From: an uncultured Collinsella sp.
GTDB taxonomy: Bacteria > Actinomycetota > Coriobacteriia > Coriobacteriales > Coriobacteriaceae
Direction: 5' to 3'
Length of the DNA: 15,467 bases
Assembly (NCBI GenBank): GCA_937926755.1
Contig: CALBBA010000291.1
Span: 1 to 15,467, forward strand
A program made the position numbers and the translations under genes. Below the pieces are notes generated by a model, which saw only the letters and a list, made by a program, of their open reading frames with translations, made no database searches and was not told the origin of the DNA. Below are positions 7,291-14,304 of this stretch, piece by piece. The first letter of the stretch is position 1. Every line of letters begins with the position of its first letter.

Positions 7291-8204
7291 TAGCGCACCT
7301 CGCTAGAATCGACGCCGGGCACGCGGCGGCAGGAATACTCGTCCGTGGCGAACTTGGGGATCTGCACGGTCTCGAGCTCGCGGGCAAGCGCGGCCGAAAG
7401 CTCGATGCCGGCGGCGCGGCGCACGGCCTGGACGGCAATCGGGGCCGAGATGCGGCGGCGGTAGTCGGCCGAGCCCCACATGTTGGTGCCATAGCTCAGC
7501 GCGCGTACGGACGCGGCCAGGGCGCGCAGCTCGTCCTCGGAAGGCTGCTCGGCGGTAAGGCCGCATGCCTCGCCCTGCAGCAGAGTCGCGCGCAGCGGAC
7601 GGGCGCCCACGGTGACATGCCAGCTGTTGTCCCACCAGGCGGCGGTGACGTTTAAGGAGGGGAAGTCGGTCGCGGCCTTGCGCACGGCCTCATAGCTTGC
7701 GCGGTAATCGTGCTTAACGACCACCACGTGCTCGATCACGTCGCGTACGTAGCCCATGTCCACGAACTCGGCGAGCGGCACGCGACCGGCACCCGTCAGC
7801 TCAACGTACGAATCGAGCGCCAAAAATGCCGAGAGCACGTCCGAGAAGCCAAAGCGGCCGTAGATGCTACCGCCCACCGTGGCGGTATTGCGCAGCTGCA
7901 CGCCCACGATGTCGTGGACGGCGAACTCAAAAACATTGTTGACAAGCACGTTGAGCCCGGCATGACGCTCGAGCTGGCGCAGGGTACACATGGCGCCGAT
8001 GCGAAACTCGGTCTCGGTCTCCTCGATCTGATCGAGTCCGCAGGCCGAAAGGTCAATCGCCGTCGCCACGCGACGCGAACCCAGGCGCATCCAGATGCCG
8101 CCGCCCACAATCTTATTGTTGCGGTTCTTCTGTAAGAGCTCATAGGCTTCGGCCGCGTTTCCAACACGGACGTAGGTACCGAACTTGAGCACGTTCTCCC
8201 CCAT
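7290..8204 (-). CDS. FAD-binding subunit of the molybdenum hydroxylase
   Basis: Medium subunit that passes electrons between the 2Fe-2S clusters and NAD or another acceptor; 304 residues. It has the two flavin motifs of the CoxM/xanthine dehydrogenase FAD family: VGGGIWMRLG (about 33-42, variant of AGGHSLLPLM) and TVGGSIYGRFGFSD (about 109-122, variant of TIGGNIA). A CO-dehydrogenase flavoprotein C-terminal domain follows, rich in Ala and Arg. It is the first gene of the pair and shares one base with the next gene through TAATG. The start is not certain: ATG at 8204 has a poorly spaced AAAGAG, while a GTG at 8192 follows GGGGGAG by only three bases. Length and context match E. coli YgfM better than the FAD part of fused XDH. 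No YgfK-like or SsnA-like gene is nearby. Confidence 0.88.
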   Translation of the reverse strand: MGENVLKFGTYVRVGNAAEAYELLQKNRNNKIVGGGIWMRLGSRRVATAIDLSACGLDQIEETETEFRIGAMCTLRQLERHAGLNVLVNNVFEFAVHDIVGVQLRNTATVGGSIYGRFGFSDVLSAFLALDSYVELTGAGRVPLAEFVDMGYVRDVIEHVVVVKHDYRASYEAVRKAATDFPSLNVTAAWWDNSWHVTVGARPLRATLLQGEACGLTAEQPSEDELRALAASVRALSYGTNMWGSADYRRRISAPIAVQAVRRAAGIELSAALARELETVQIPKFATDEYSCRRVPGVDSSEVR

Positions 8205-8266
8205 CTCTTTACTTGTCCAGTACCCCTAAGTGTACCAAACGAGGGCGCACGACCCTCACCACCATA

Positions 8267-8300
8267 GAAAAAGGCTCCCAGCCGGATAGCTGGGAGCCTT
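8267..8300 (-). terminator. Rho-independent terminator of gdhA
   Basis: Perfect 12-bp stem AAGGCTCCCAGC (8271-8282) with GCTGGGAGCCTT (8289-8300), six-base loop, followed in the minus direction by TTTTTC counting the stem end. It lies 25 bases after the gdhA stop and separates gdhA from the hydroxylase operon. Confidence 0.92.
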
Positions 8301-8325
8301 ATCACATGCTATGTCGAGCGAAGAT

Positions 8326-9681
8326 TTAGCAGACGCCCTGGGCGAGCATGGCGTCGGCGACCTTCAGGAAGCCGGCGATGTTGGCGCCCATGACAAAGTT
8401 GCCCTCCTGGCCATACTCCTTGGCGGTGTCGTCCACGTTGTGGAACATGCCGCGCATGAGCTGCTCGAGCTTGCCGTCGACCTCCTCGAAGGTCCAGGAC
8501 AGGTGCTCGGCGTTCTGGCTCATCTCCAGGCCGGACACGAGCACGCCACCGGCGTTGGCAGCCTTACCGGGCATAAAGGCGACGCCGTTCTCCTGGAAGT
8601 AGGTCGTGGCCTCGATGGTCGTGGGCATGTTCGCGCCCTCGCCGACCACCTTGCAGCCGTTGGCGACGAGCGCCTGGGCGTCCTCGAGCAGCAGCGTGTT
8701 CTCGCGAGCGCAGGGCAGCGCGATGTCGCAGGGCAGCTGCCACACGCCGCGGCCGTCGCCCTCGTGCCACACGGCGTTGGGCTTCTCGTCAACGTACATG
8801 GCGAGCGTGACGCCCTTGTCGTGGCCGGAGCGCTTCTTGTTGTAGACGTGCTCGAGCACGGTGTAGTCGATGCCGTCGGGATCCTCGACCCAGCCATGGG
8901 TGTCGGAGCAGGCAAGCACCTTGCCGCCGAGCTGGGCGACCTTCTGGACCGCGTAGATGGCGACGTTACCGGAGCCGTGAACGACGACGTTCTTGCCCTC
9001 GAAGGAGTCGCCGCGGCTCTTGAGGTACTCGTCCACAAAGTAGGCCAGGCCGTAGCCGGTAGCCTCGGTACGGGCGAGCGAGCCGCCAAAGGAGAGGCCC
9101 TTGCCGGTGAGGACGCCGGTCCACTCGTTGGTCAGGCGCTTGTACTGACCGAACATGTAGGCAACCTCGCGGCCGCCAACGCCCAGGTCGCCGGCGGGAA
9201 CGTCGGTGTTGGGGCCAATGTGGCGATAGAGCTCGGTCATGAAGGACTGGCAGAAGTGCATGATCTCGTTGTTGGACTTGCCCTTGGGGTCGAAGTCGGA
9301 GCCGCCCTTGCCGCCGCCCATGGGAAGGGTGGTCAGGCTGTTCTTGAGGATCTGCTCCAGGCCCAGGAACTTGAGCATGCCCAGGGTGACCGTCGGGTTA
9401 AAGCGCAGGCCGCCCTTGTAGGGTCCAATGGCAGAGTTGAACTCGACGCGGTAGCCGCGGTTGACCTGGACCTTACCCTGGTCGTCGACCCAGGGAACAC
9501 GGAACATAACGATGCGCTCGGGCTCGACGAGGCGCTCAAGCAGGGCGGCCTCCTCGTACTCGGGGTGGGCGTCGAGCGCCGGCTGGATGGTGCCGAGGAT
9601 CTCGGTCGCGGCCTGGATGAACTCAGGCTGCTCGGGATAGCGGGCCTTGAGCTCGTCGAGAACTTTCTGCGTGTAGCTCAT
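8326..9681 (-). CDS. gdhA: Glutamate dehydrogenase (probably NADP-dependent)
   Basis: Catalyses reversible reductive amination of 2-oxoglutarate with ammonium; 451 residues, the usual length of the hexameric bacterial enzyme. The substrate-binding segment GPYKGGLRFNP has K89, LKNSL has K113, and the catalytic lysine lies in PMGGGKGGSDFDP (K125). The Rossmann domain begins at VVVHGSGNVAIYAV (about 235-250). The strand that follows ends in ACSD, as in NADP-preferring GdhA rather than the NAD enzymes; coenzyme choice is therefore inference. The start codon at 9681 is well fixed: GGAGGA lies five bases upstream, and an alternative start 16 codons earlier gives a non-family extension. It is monocistronic, with its own terminator and a 256-base upstream gap. 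It is likely a main ammonia-assimilation or amino-acid fermentation enzyme. Confidence 0.98.
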   Translation of the reverse strand: MSYTQKVLDELKARYPEQPEFIQAATEILGTIQPALDAHPEYEEAALLERLVEPERIVMFRVPWVDDQGKVQVNRGYRVEFNSAIGPYKGGLRFNPTVTLGMLKFLGLEQILKNSLTTLPMGGGKGGSDFDPKGKSNNEIMHFCQSFMTELYRHIGPNTDVPAGDLGVGGREVAYMFGQYKRLTNEWTGVLTGKGLSFGGSLARTEATGYGLAYFVDEYLKSRGDSFEGKNVVVHGSGNVAIYAVQKVAQLGGKVLACSDTHGWVEDPDGIDYTVLEHVYNKKRSGHDKGVTLAMYVDEKPNAVWHEGDGRGVWQLPCDIALPCARENTLLLEDAQALVANGCKVVGEGANMPTTIEATTYFQENGVAFMPGKAANAGGVLVSGLEMSQNAEHLSWTFEEVDGKLEQLMRGMFHNVDDTAKEYGQEGNFVMGANIAGFLKVADAMLAQGVC

Positions 9682-9754
9682 GCTTCCTCCAATGATGGGA
9701 AACGAAAAATGTCGGTCGCGGCACCCCATGCGCCGCGAGCTTTATCGAGTATGG

Positions 9755-9760
9755 ATAATA
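9755..9760 (-). promoter_or_regulatory. Possible -10 box of gdhA
   Basis: TATTAT on the minus strand, 73 bases before the gdhA start codon, within an AT-richer stretch (9690-9895). No convincing -35 hexamer sits at 16-18 bases. I see no other defined signal in this gap besides the hairpin at 9896-9930. Confidence 0.25.
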
Positions 9761-9895
9761 TCGCACTGTTGCAGCAAAGTTTCGCATAAGCCGACGAGCA
9801 GATGTTTCGTTTTGATTACGATGCAGGTAGATGCGTTTTTGAGCACTCGATACACAAATCGCGTGTTTCGAAGCTGTTTCGTCCATATGGTCCAT

Positions 9896-9930
9896 ACCAC
9901 CACATTGGGGACAGGCACCTTTGTGGTGGT
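9896..9930. repeat. Small hairpin with GGGGACAGG core after mobA
   Basis: Nine-base arms ACCACCACA (9896-9904) and TGTGGTGGT (9922-9930) enclose a 17-base loop that contains GGGGACAGGCACC. It starts seven bases after the mobA stop. No T-run follows in the minus direction, so it is a weak terminator at best. The loop core resembles the arms of the inverted repeat at 14200-14278, suggesting both belong to one family of small dispersed repeats; that is inference. Confidence 0.55.
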
Positions 9931-9937
9931 GTGGTGG

Positions 9938-10387
9938 CTAGAGGACGAGCTGATGGTAGTCGGCAGGGGTTACGCGGCCTTCGGCGGCGGCGCGGAAGGC
10001 GGCGAGGGCATCGCCGGAGAACGGCATGACCGCGCCGATCAGTTCTGGTGAGACGAACGGCATATCGCAGGCGACGATCGCTGCGAGGGGCAACCGAGCG
10101 GCAGCCAGCGAGCTCGCGATGCCGCGCATGGCACCCGCCGACCCTTCAAGGTCCGCTACCACGCGCGGCACAAGACCGCCAAACGCACGCTCCTCAAGAT
10201 AGGCAAGCTCACTGGGACGCGAGGTCGTCACGACCAATTCGCCGGCAACTTGCGCCAGCCGACCCAGCACGCGTTCGATGAGCGGATCACCGCAAAACAA
10301 CATCCGCGCCTTGTCACAACCCATGCGCGACGACAGCCCGCCCGCTTGGACGACGCAAGAAAGATCGGCTCGTCTTACGGTAGTCAT
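9938..10387 (-). CDS. mobA: MobA-like molybdenum cofactor nucleotidyltransferase, C-terminally short
   Basis: MobA attaches GMP to molybdopterin, making the bis-MGD cofactor used by enzymes such as formate dehydrogenase. The N-terminal nucleotide loop is VVQAGGLSSRMGCDKARM (about 12-29), with the DK pair typical of MobA rather than the MocA/YgfJ cytidylyltransferases. The metal-binding aspartate is in ACDMPFVSPELI (about 107-118). The protein stops after 149 residues, whereas the family usually has about 190-210, so the C-terminal part after DMPF is about 45 residues short. It ends RVTPADYHQLVL. It may be a compact functional variant or a truncated gene; the downstream bases in all minus frames show no continuation. 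I start at the ATG at 10387; an ATG at 10405 is possible, neither has a good ribosome site, and longer starts run into the tRNA-Sec gene. It lies downstream of selC in the same direction. Confidence 0.75.
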   Translation of the reverse strand: MTTVRRADLSCVVQAGGLSSRMGCDKARMLFCGDPLIERVLGRLAQVAGELVVTTSRPSELAYLEERAFGGLVPRVVADLEGSAGAMRGIASSLAAARLPLAAIVACDMPFVSPELIGAVMPFSGDALAAFRAAAEGRVTPADYHQLVL

Positions 10388-10476
10388 ACGGCAAAACACC
10401 CCCATCGGAATGCTCGAAACCCGGCGCACGAAGCTAAATACCGCCGCCGAAATAGTGGCGCTACGAAAAGCTCGTT

Positions 10477-10533
10477 CAAAAACAAAACAGCGCCTTTGCG
10501 GCACGCAATAAGACCGCGAGCACAAAAGCGCTG
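10477..10533 (-). terminator. Rho-independent terminator of selC
   Basis: About 13 bp pair between 10521-10533 and 10488-10500 with two G-U pairs; the minus strand then reads TTTTGTTTTTG (10477-10487). It starts nine bases after the tRNA-Sec CCA and separates selC from mobA. Confidence 0.8.
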
Positions 10534-10541
10534 GTAGCGTA

Positions 10542-10638
10542 TGGCGGGAACGTATGTGAATCGAACACATCCAAGACGTTTTGCACGCCTCGCAACGGTT
10601 TTGAGGACCGCGGGGCCCACCGGAGCCCATCCGTTCCC
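10542..10638 (-). tRNA. selC: tRNA-Sec (anticodon UCA)
   Basis: Selenocysteine tRNA of 97 bases, CCA encoded (10542-10544). Features specific to tRNA-Sec are visible: a 6-bp D-stem GGGCTC/GGGCCC with a four-base CGGT loop; a long variable arm pairing AGGCGT with ACGTCT; a T-arm ATGTG-TTCGATT-CACAT; and an acceptor GGGAACG/CGTTCCC. The eighth acceptor pair, present in bacterial tRNA-Sec, would be a G-A mismatch here. The anticodon loop is CCTCAAA between GCGGT and ACCGT, which gives anticodon TCA but puts C, not U, at position 33. It lies directly downstream of selB and selA, which confirms identity. A normal protein-coding tRNA reading is excluded by the UCA anticodon and arm lengths. Confidence 0.96.
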
Positions 10639-10650
10639 AAGCGTGGCGGT

Positions 10651-10656
10651 ATTTTA
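10651..10656 (-). promoter_or_regulatory. Probable -10 box of selC
   Basis: TAAAAT on the minus strand, 12 bases before the mature 5' end of tRNA-Sec, in the 65-base gap after selB. The -35 region is not recognisable. It suggests selC can be transcribed apart from selAB. Confidence 0.45.
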
Positions 10657-10703
10657 CCAAACCGGCACGGCAGCTCATTTGAGACGGGGCTCATTGACTG
10701 CCC

Positions 10704-12668
10704 CTAGCGCAACGACCTTAGGCCGCCGGCCTTCCTGTCGAGCACCGTAAAGCGCACGGCATCCAGGTGCTCCAAGATGCTGATAGCCCGCTTGCGCGAT
10801 ACGCCCAGGGCCTCGCGCAGCACACTCGTGGTGGCAGCGCCACCGGCAGCCTCGATAGCCGCCGCAACAACCTCACGCGCATGAGCTTCGGCGGCGGCGG
10901 ACAAGGCAACGTCGCGCTCGACCTTAACGATCGAGCGGTTGAGCGAAAGCTCGCGCAGGGCACGCGTCATAGTGTCGCGATCGAGCTGCAGCTGCTCGCC
11001 CACCTCGGGAAGCGTCGGAGCATCAAGACCCGCCTCGTCCAGCAGGGCAACGATGCGCTCGCCAGCCTCGCGCACCACGCGTATCGCCGCAGCGGCGGAA
11101 TGCGGGTCGAACACCTCGGCACCGTCGACGGCGCACACGCCACGCGCGCAACCCTCGGCAATAAGTGCCATCGCGACATCGTTGCCGGCGCTCGGCCAAG
11201 CTGCGTGCGTGACCGCAACGGACGTAAAGCCGGTCTCCTTGGGAGCCGCCGCGTGCAGTGAGGACAAGACGGCAGCCAGCACATCCATCGCGGCATCGAG
11301 AGCCGAGGCATCTGCGTAGAACACCGTGTCACCCGAACCAAGCTCGCGCACGGCAGCCTGGGCAACAAGCCCACTCAAAACGACCTCGGCATCGCTGGTA
11401 ACAAGATCGAGTGCTGCGGCAACATCGGCAGCAGTACCAGGCAGCGCTTGCAGCGCCAGCCACGCGCGCACGCTATCCGCGACATCTCCGGTCTCAAGCA
11501 CCCCATACAGTGCGCGCTCCCCCGCGGACAAAGCCCTCGCACGGCGACAGCGCGACAGCAGGACGCGTCCGCCGCCAAGCAGCGAAATCGGAGAATACGA
11601 CAGGATGACCGCATGATCGCCGGCGCGCAACGGCAGCGGTCGTTCCAGGCGAACCTGCACCACACGCGTCTCGCCGACCGCGATAGGCGGCTGCTCGTCC
11701 AAAAGCATAATGCGCCCGAGCACCTCGGCCGTGCCCGCCATCACGTGCACGCGCGTGCCCGAGGCGAGAACACCGGATCGCACACCGTCGCGCCCCACAT
11801 AAGTCAGCTGCATCAAAAAGCGCAGCGTCTGGCCCACGCAGCCCTCGGCACCGAGCATCTCGCCGCGCTTGAGGCCCGCCACGCCATCACCCACCAGGTT
11901 CAGGGCGACACGCTGGCCCGGAAACGCGCACTGGGTATCCCCGTGAACCTGCACTCCGCGCACGCGACAGCGCGTTTGCGACGGCAGTGCAACGAGCTCG
12001 TCGCCAGCCGATACGGGCCCGTCGTGCAGCGTACCCGTCACGACGGTTCCGGTGCCGCGAATGCTAAAGCAGCGGTCGATGGGAAGACGGGGAGTGCCGC
12101 CCGAGCCAGCGGTGGCCTCCAGGCGCTCCGACCAGCACGAACAAACCGCGTTATCGAGCGCCGAAAGCAGCACATCCAAGCCCTCGCCCGTCTTGGAGGA
12201 CACTGGCACGATCGAGGCCCCCGCAAACAAGGTGCCCGACAAAAAATAGTCGACATCGAGCTCGGCAAGTTCCGCCGTCTCATCATCGGCCAAATCGCGC
12301 ATCGTGAGCGCGACGACCATGCGCGTCACGCCCAAAAGCTCCAGCACGCGAACGTGCTCGCGGGTCTGCGGCATCACACCCTCAACGGCGGAAACCACCA
12401 GCAACGCAACGTCCACGCCGGTGGCGCCCTGCACCATGGCGCGCAGATAGTGCGCATGCCCGGGTACGTCGACCAAGCCGACAAGCTTGCCGCTGGGAAG
12501 CTCGAGCTCGCCAAAGCCGAGCTCAGTAGTCATGCCTCGGCGCCGTTCGACCTCCAGACGGTCGAGGTTTTTGCCGGTCAGTGCCTCGATAAGGGCAGAC
12601 TTTCCGTGATCGACGTGTCCTGCCGTTCCAACGACAACGGGGCATTCGACAAGCTCACGCGCGGTCAT
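10704..12668 (-). CDS. selB: Selenocysteine-specific elongation factor SelB
   Basis: GTPase that delivers Sec-tRNA to the ribosome at UGA codons followed by a SECIS hairpin; 654 residues. The EF-Tu-like G domain has P-loop GHVDHGKS (17-24), the switch I segment RRRGMTTELGF (43-52) and DVPGH (67-71). Domains II and III follow. The C-terminal half carries the winged-helix repeats that bind SECIS RNA, ending with LGVSRKRAISILEHLD (about 621-636) and RKAGGLRSLR, typical of the last wing. The G4 position, usually N/T-K-x-D, reads T-M-R-D (122-125), losing the lysine. The start ATG at 12668 overlaps the selA stop as ATGA; the frame is open further upstream inside selA, but the family begins here. 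Followed by selC. A weak GGGGC/GCCCC hairpin overlaps its stop codon. Confidence 0.96.
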   Translation of the reverse strand: MTARELVECPVVVGTAGHVDHGKSALIEALTGKNLDRLEVERRRGMTTELGFGELELPSGKLVGLVDVPGHAHYLRAMVQGATGVDVALLVVSAVEGVMPQTREHVRVLELLGVTRMVVALTMRDLADDETAELAELDVDYFLSGTLFAGASIVPVSSKTGEGLDVLLSALDNAVCSCWSERLEATAGSGGTPRLPIDRCFSIRGTGTVVTGTLHDGPVSAGDELVALPSQTRCRVRGVQVHGDTQCAFPGQRVALNLVGDGVAGLKRGEMLGAEGCVGQTLRFLMQLTYVGRDGVRSGVLASGTRVHVMAGTAEVLGRIMLLDEQPPIAVGETRVVQVRLERPLPLRAGDHAVILSYSPISLLGGGRVLLSRCRRARALSAGERALYGVLETGDVADSVRAWLALQALPGTAADVAAALDLVTSDAEVVLSGLVAQAAVRELGSGDTVFYADASALDAAMDVLAAVLSSLHAAAPKETGFTSVAVTHAAWPSAGNDVAMALIAEGCARGVCAVDGAEVFDPHSAAAAIRVVREAGERIVALLDEAGLDAPTLPEVGEQLQLDRDTMTRALRELSLNRSIVKVERDVALSAAAEAHAREVVAAAIEAAGGAATTSVLREALGVSRKRAISILEHLDAVRFTVLDRKAGGLRSLR

Positions 12669-14122
12669 CGACACAAACCTGCCCGCACGGCATCCGCCAA
12701 TGCAGACGCGCACAGATCGAGGTCGGTATCGCGCAAAAGCGTGCGAACGTCAAACAGCACTCGGTCGTGCTGCACGCGCGTCACGACCGGCGTATCGGGC
12801 TCCTGAACCATGGCACGCTTCAGGCCATCGGCAGATAGGCGCCCGTCGACGGGGCAGACGGCAACGCAAAACGTCGGAAGCTCGACGGTCGGCAGCGACC
12901 CGCCGCCGGGGGCAGAAGCGCCCTCGACAACCTGCAGCTCCACCGCCTCCTCGCACCGATCCTCGCGAAGCTTGCGCAGCATGCGGTCGCGCAGGCGCTT
13001 GGCCTGACGCTCGAGCGGAGCCGGCGCGCCCGAAAGCATGTTGAGTACCGGGATCTCTCGATGTGCCGTATCGGGGCCGCTCACATACAGGCGCAGGGTA
13101 GCCTCGAACGCCGCGAGCGTGAGCTTGCCGGGGCGAAGCGCGCGCATAAGCGGATGGGCGGCACAGGTGGCAATCGCCTCGGCGTTACCAAGAATAATAC
13201 CCGCCTGCGAAGCACCGAGCAGCTTGTCGCCCGAGCACGAGACAACGTCAACGCCGGAGCAAAGCGATGTGGACGTGGGCTTCTCCCCCGCATCCGCGAG
13301 CACCCCATCTGCAAGCAAAGCGCCCGAGCCCTGGTCCTCGTAAAGCAAAAGCCCGTGCTCATGCGCCAGAGCAGAAAGCTCCGCCGTTGAAACCTCCTCG
13401 TGGAAGCCCTCAATGCGATAGTTCGAAGGATGGACCTTAAGGATCATCGCCGTATTGGGCGTAATGGCGCATCGATAATCATCTAGATGCGTGCGGTTGG
13501 TAGAACCTACCTCGACAAGCTTGGCACCCGAAGCCGCCATGATGTCGGGAATGCGAAAACTGCCGCCCACCTCGACAAGCTCGCCGCGGCTCACGATGAC
13601 CTCTTTGCCGCACGCATGCGCGGCAAGCACCAGCAACACCGCCGCGGCGTTATTGTTGACAACCAAGGCGTCCTGAGCCCCCGTGAGCGTGCGCAGCAGA
13701 CGCGCGGCATGCTCCTTGCGGCCCCCGCGAGCGCAGGTCGCAACGTCGTATTCGAGCGTGCTGTAACTGCGGGCAACGTCGGTCACCGCCTGCACTGCAG
13801 CGGGAGCGAGCGGAGCACGGCCCAAATTGGTATGAATCACAACGCCTGTCGCGTTGACGGCAGGGCGCAGGGTCGGCAGCGACAGTCGGTGGCACCGCCG
13901 CTCGATGGCCAAGGCGAGCTCGCGCTTATTCCTAGCGGGGGCGCCAGAGCGAATCGCCGCGCGCTCGGCATCGAGCTCGGCGTCAATCGCCTCGCGCACA
14001 ATCATGTCGCCTGCATCGCCCGCAGCCTTCATGACCGGCCACTCGGCAAGCAGCTCGTGGACAGCGGGAATGGACCGCAGGCGGTCGCGCACCTCGGCAG
14101 GCATGGATTCGCAGTCGCTCAT
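12665..14122 (-). CDS. selA: L-seryl-tRNA(Sec) selenium transferase
   Basis: PLP enzyme, decameric in bacteria, that converts Ser-tRNA-Sec to Sec-tRNA-Sec with selenophosphate; 485 residues, near the family norm. Motifs: RPAVNATGVVIHTNLGRAPL (about 86-105), TLEYD, VVNNNAAAVLL (about 154-164), SRGELVEVGGSFRIPD, VGSTNRTH, and the PLP lysine in SCSGDKLLGASQAGII (K300). The start at 14122 is supported by AAGG six bases upstream and by alignment with the family N-terminus; a frame open to 14194 gives an unrelated extension. The stop is TGA within ATGA, shared with the selB start; it is the only UGA stop among the genes whose 3' ends lie in the window. A small hairpin (14163-14169 with 14174-14180) lies in the leader, about 40 bases before the start. 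Selenophosphate synthetase (selD) is not in the window. Confidence 0.97.
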   Translation of the reverse strand: MSDCESMPAEVRDRLRSIPAVHELLAEWPVMKAAGDAGDMIVREAIDAELDAERAAIRSGAPARNKRELALAIERRCHRLSLPTLRPAVNATGVVIHTNLGRAPLAPAAVQAVTDVARSYSTLEYDVATCARGGRKEHAARLLRTLTGAQDALVVNNNAAAVLLVLAAHACGKEVIVSRGELVEVGGSFRIPDIMAASGAKLVEVGSTNRTHLDDYRCAITPNTAMILKVHPSNYRIEGFHEEVSTAELSALAHEHGLLLYEDQGSGALLADGVLADAGEKPTSTSLCSGVDVVSCSGDKLLGASQAGIILGNAEAIATCAAHPLMRALRPGKLTLAAFEATLRLYVSGPDTAHREIPVLNMLSGAPAPLERQAKRLRDRMLRKLREDRCEEAVELQVVEGASAPGGGSLPTVELPTFCVAVCPVDGRLSADGLKRAMVQEPDTPVVTRVQHDRVLFDVRTLLRDTDLDLCASALADAVRAGLCR

Positions 14123-14199
14123 GGAAAGCCTTTCGACATGTTCAATAAAAAGCAGATCCCCTTTGGTCGTAATCGGCCAAAATGTGGCGAGCATGCAAA

Positions 14200-14278
14200 A
14201 GGGACAGGTCCATTATGGCAGCTCGCATCGAGACGGCGCAGTGCCTCGTTCAAAACCTGCCAAAATAAACCTGTCCCT
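14200..14278. repeat. Imperfect 22-bp inverted repeat between the FNT gene and selA
   Basis: Arms 14200-14221 and 14257-14278 match as reverse complements at 19 of 22 positions, with outermost ten bases AGGGACAGGT perfect and a 35-base interior. In the minus direction the structure is followed by TTTTGC, so it may also end the channel transcript, 27 bases after that stop codon. Its outer sequence resembles the GGGGACAGG core at 9907-9915. Small inverted repeats with such a core are, as I recall, associated with REP/RAYT-type (TnpA-REP) elements; no transposase is present here. Confidence 0.7.
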
Positions 14279-14304
14279 ATTTGGTCGGTTATGGCTTGGG
14301 GCGT

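Noticed and set aside
9841..9850. CIRCE-like half-site GAGCACTCGA upstream of gdhA
   Set aside because: No matching inverted half at the required nine-base spacing, and gdhA is not a heat-shock gene.
9680..10051. Plus-strand gene in the gdhA-mobA gap
   Set aside because: It overlaps the gdhA ribosome site and the mobA 3' end, has no ribosome site, and its translation shows no domain.
10388..10678. N-terminal extension of mobA up to 10678
   Set aside because: The longer frame reads through the tRNA-Sec gene and its terminator, and the extra residues have no family resemblance. MobA homology begins just after the ATG at 10387.
10686..10704. Terminator after selB
   Set aside because: The GGGGC/GCCCC hairpin overlaps the stop codon, is only 5 bp and is followed by GTCTC, with no T-run.
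12600..12667. Readthrough of the selA UGA stop as selenocysteine
   Set aside because: The UGA overlaps the selB ATG, SelA is already full length, and no SECIS-like hairpin with a G-U loop is evident directly downstream.
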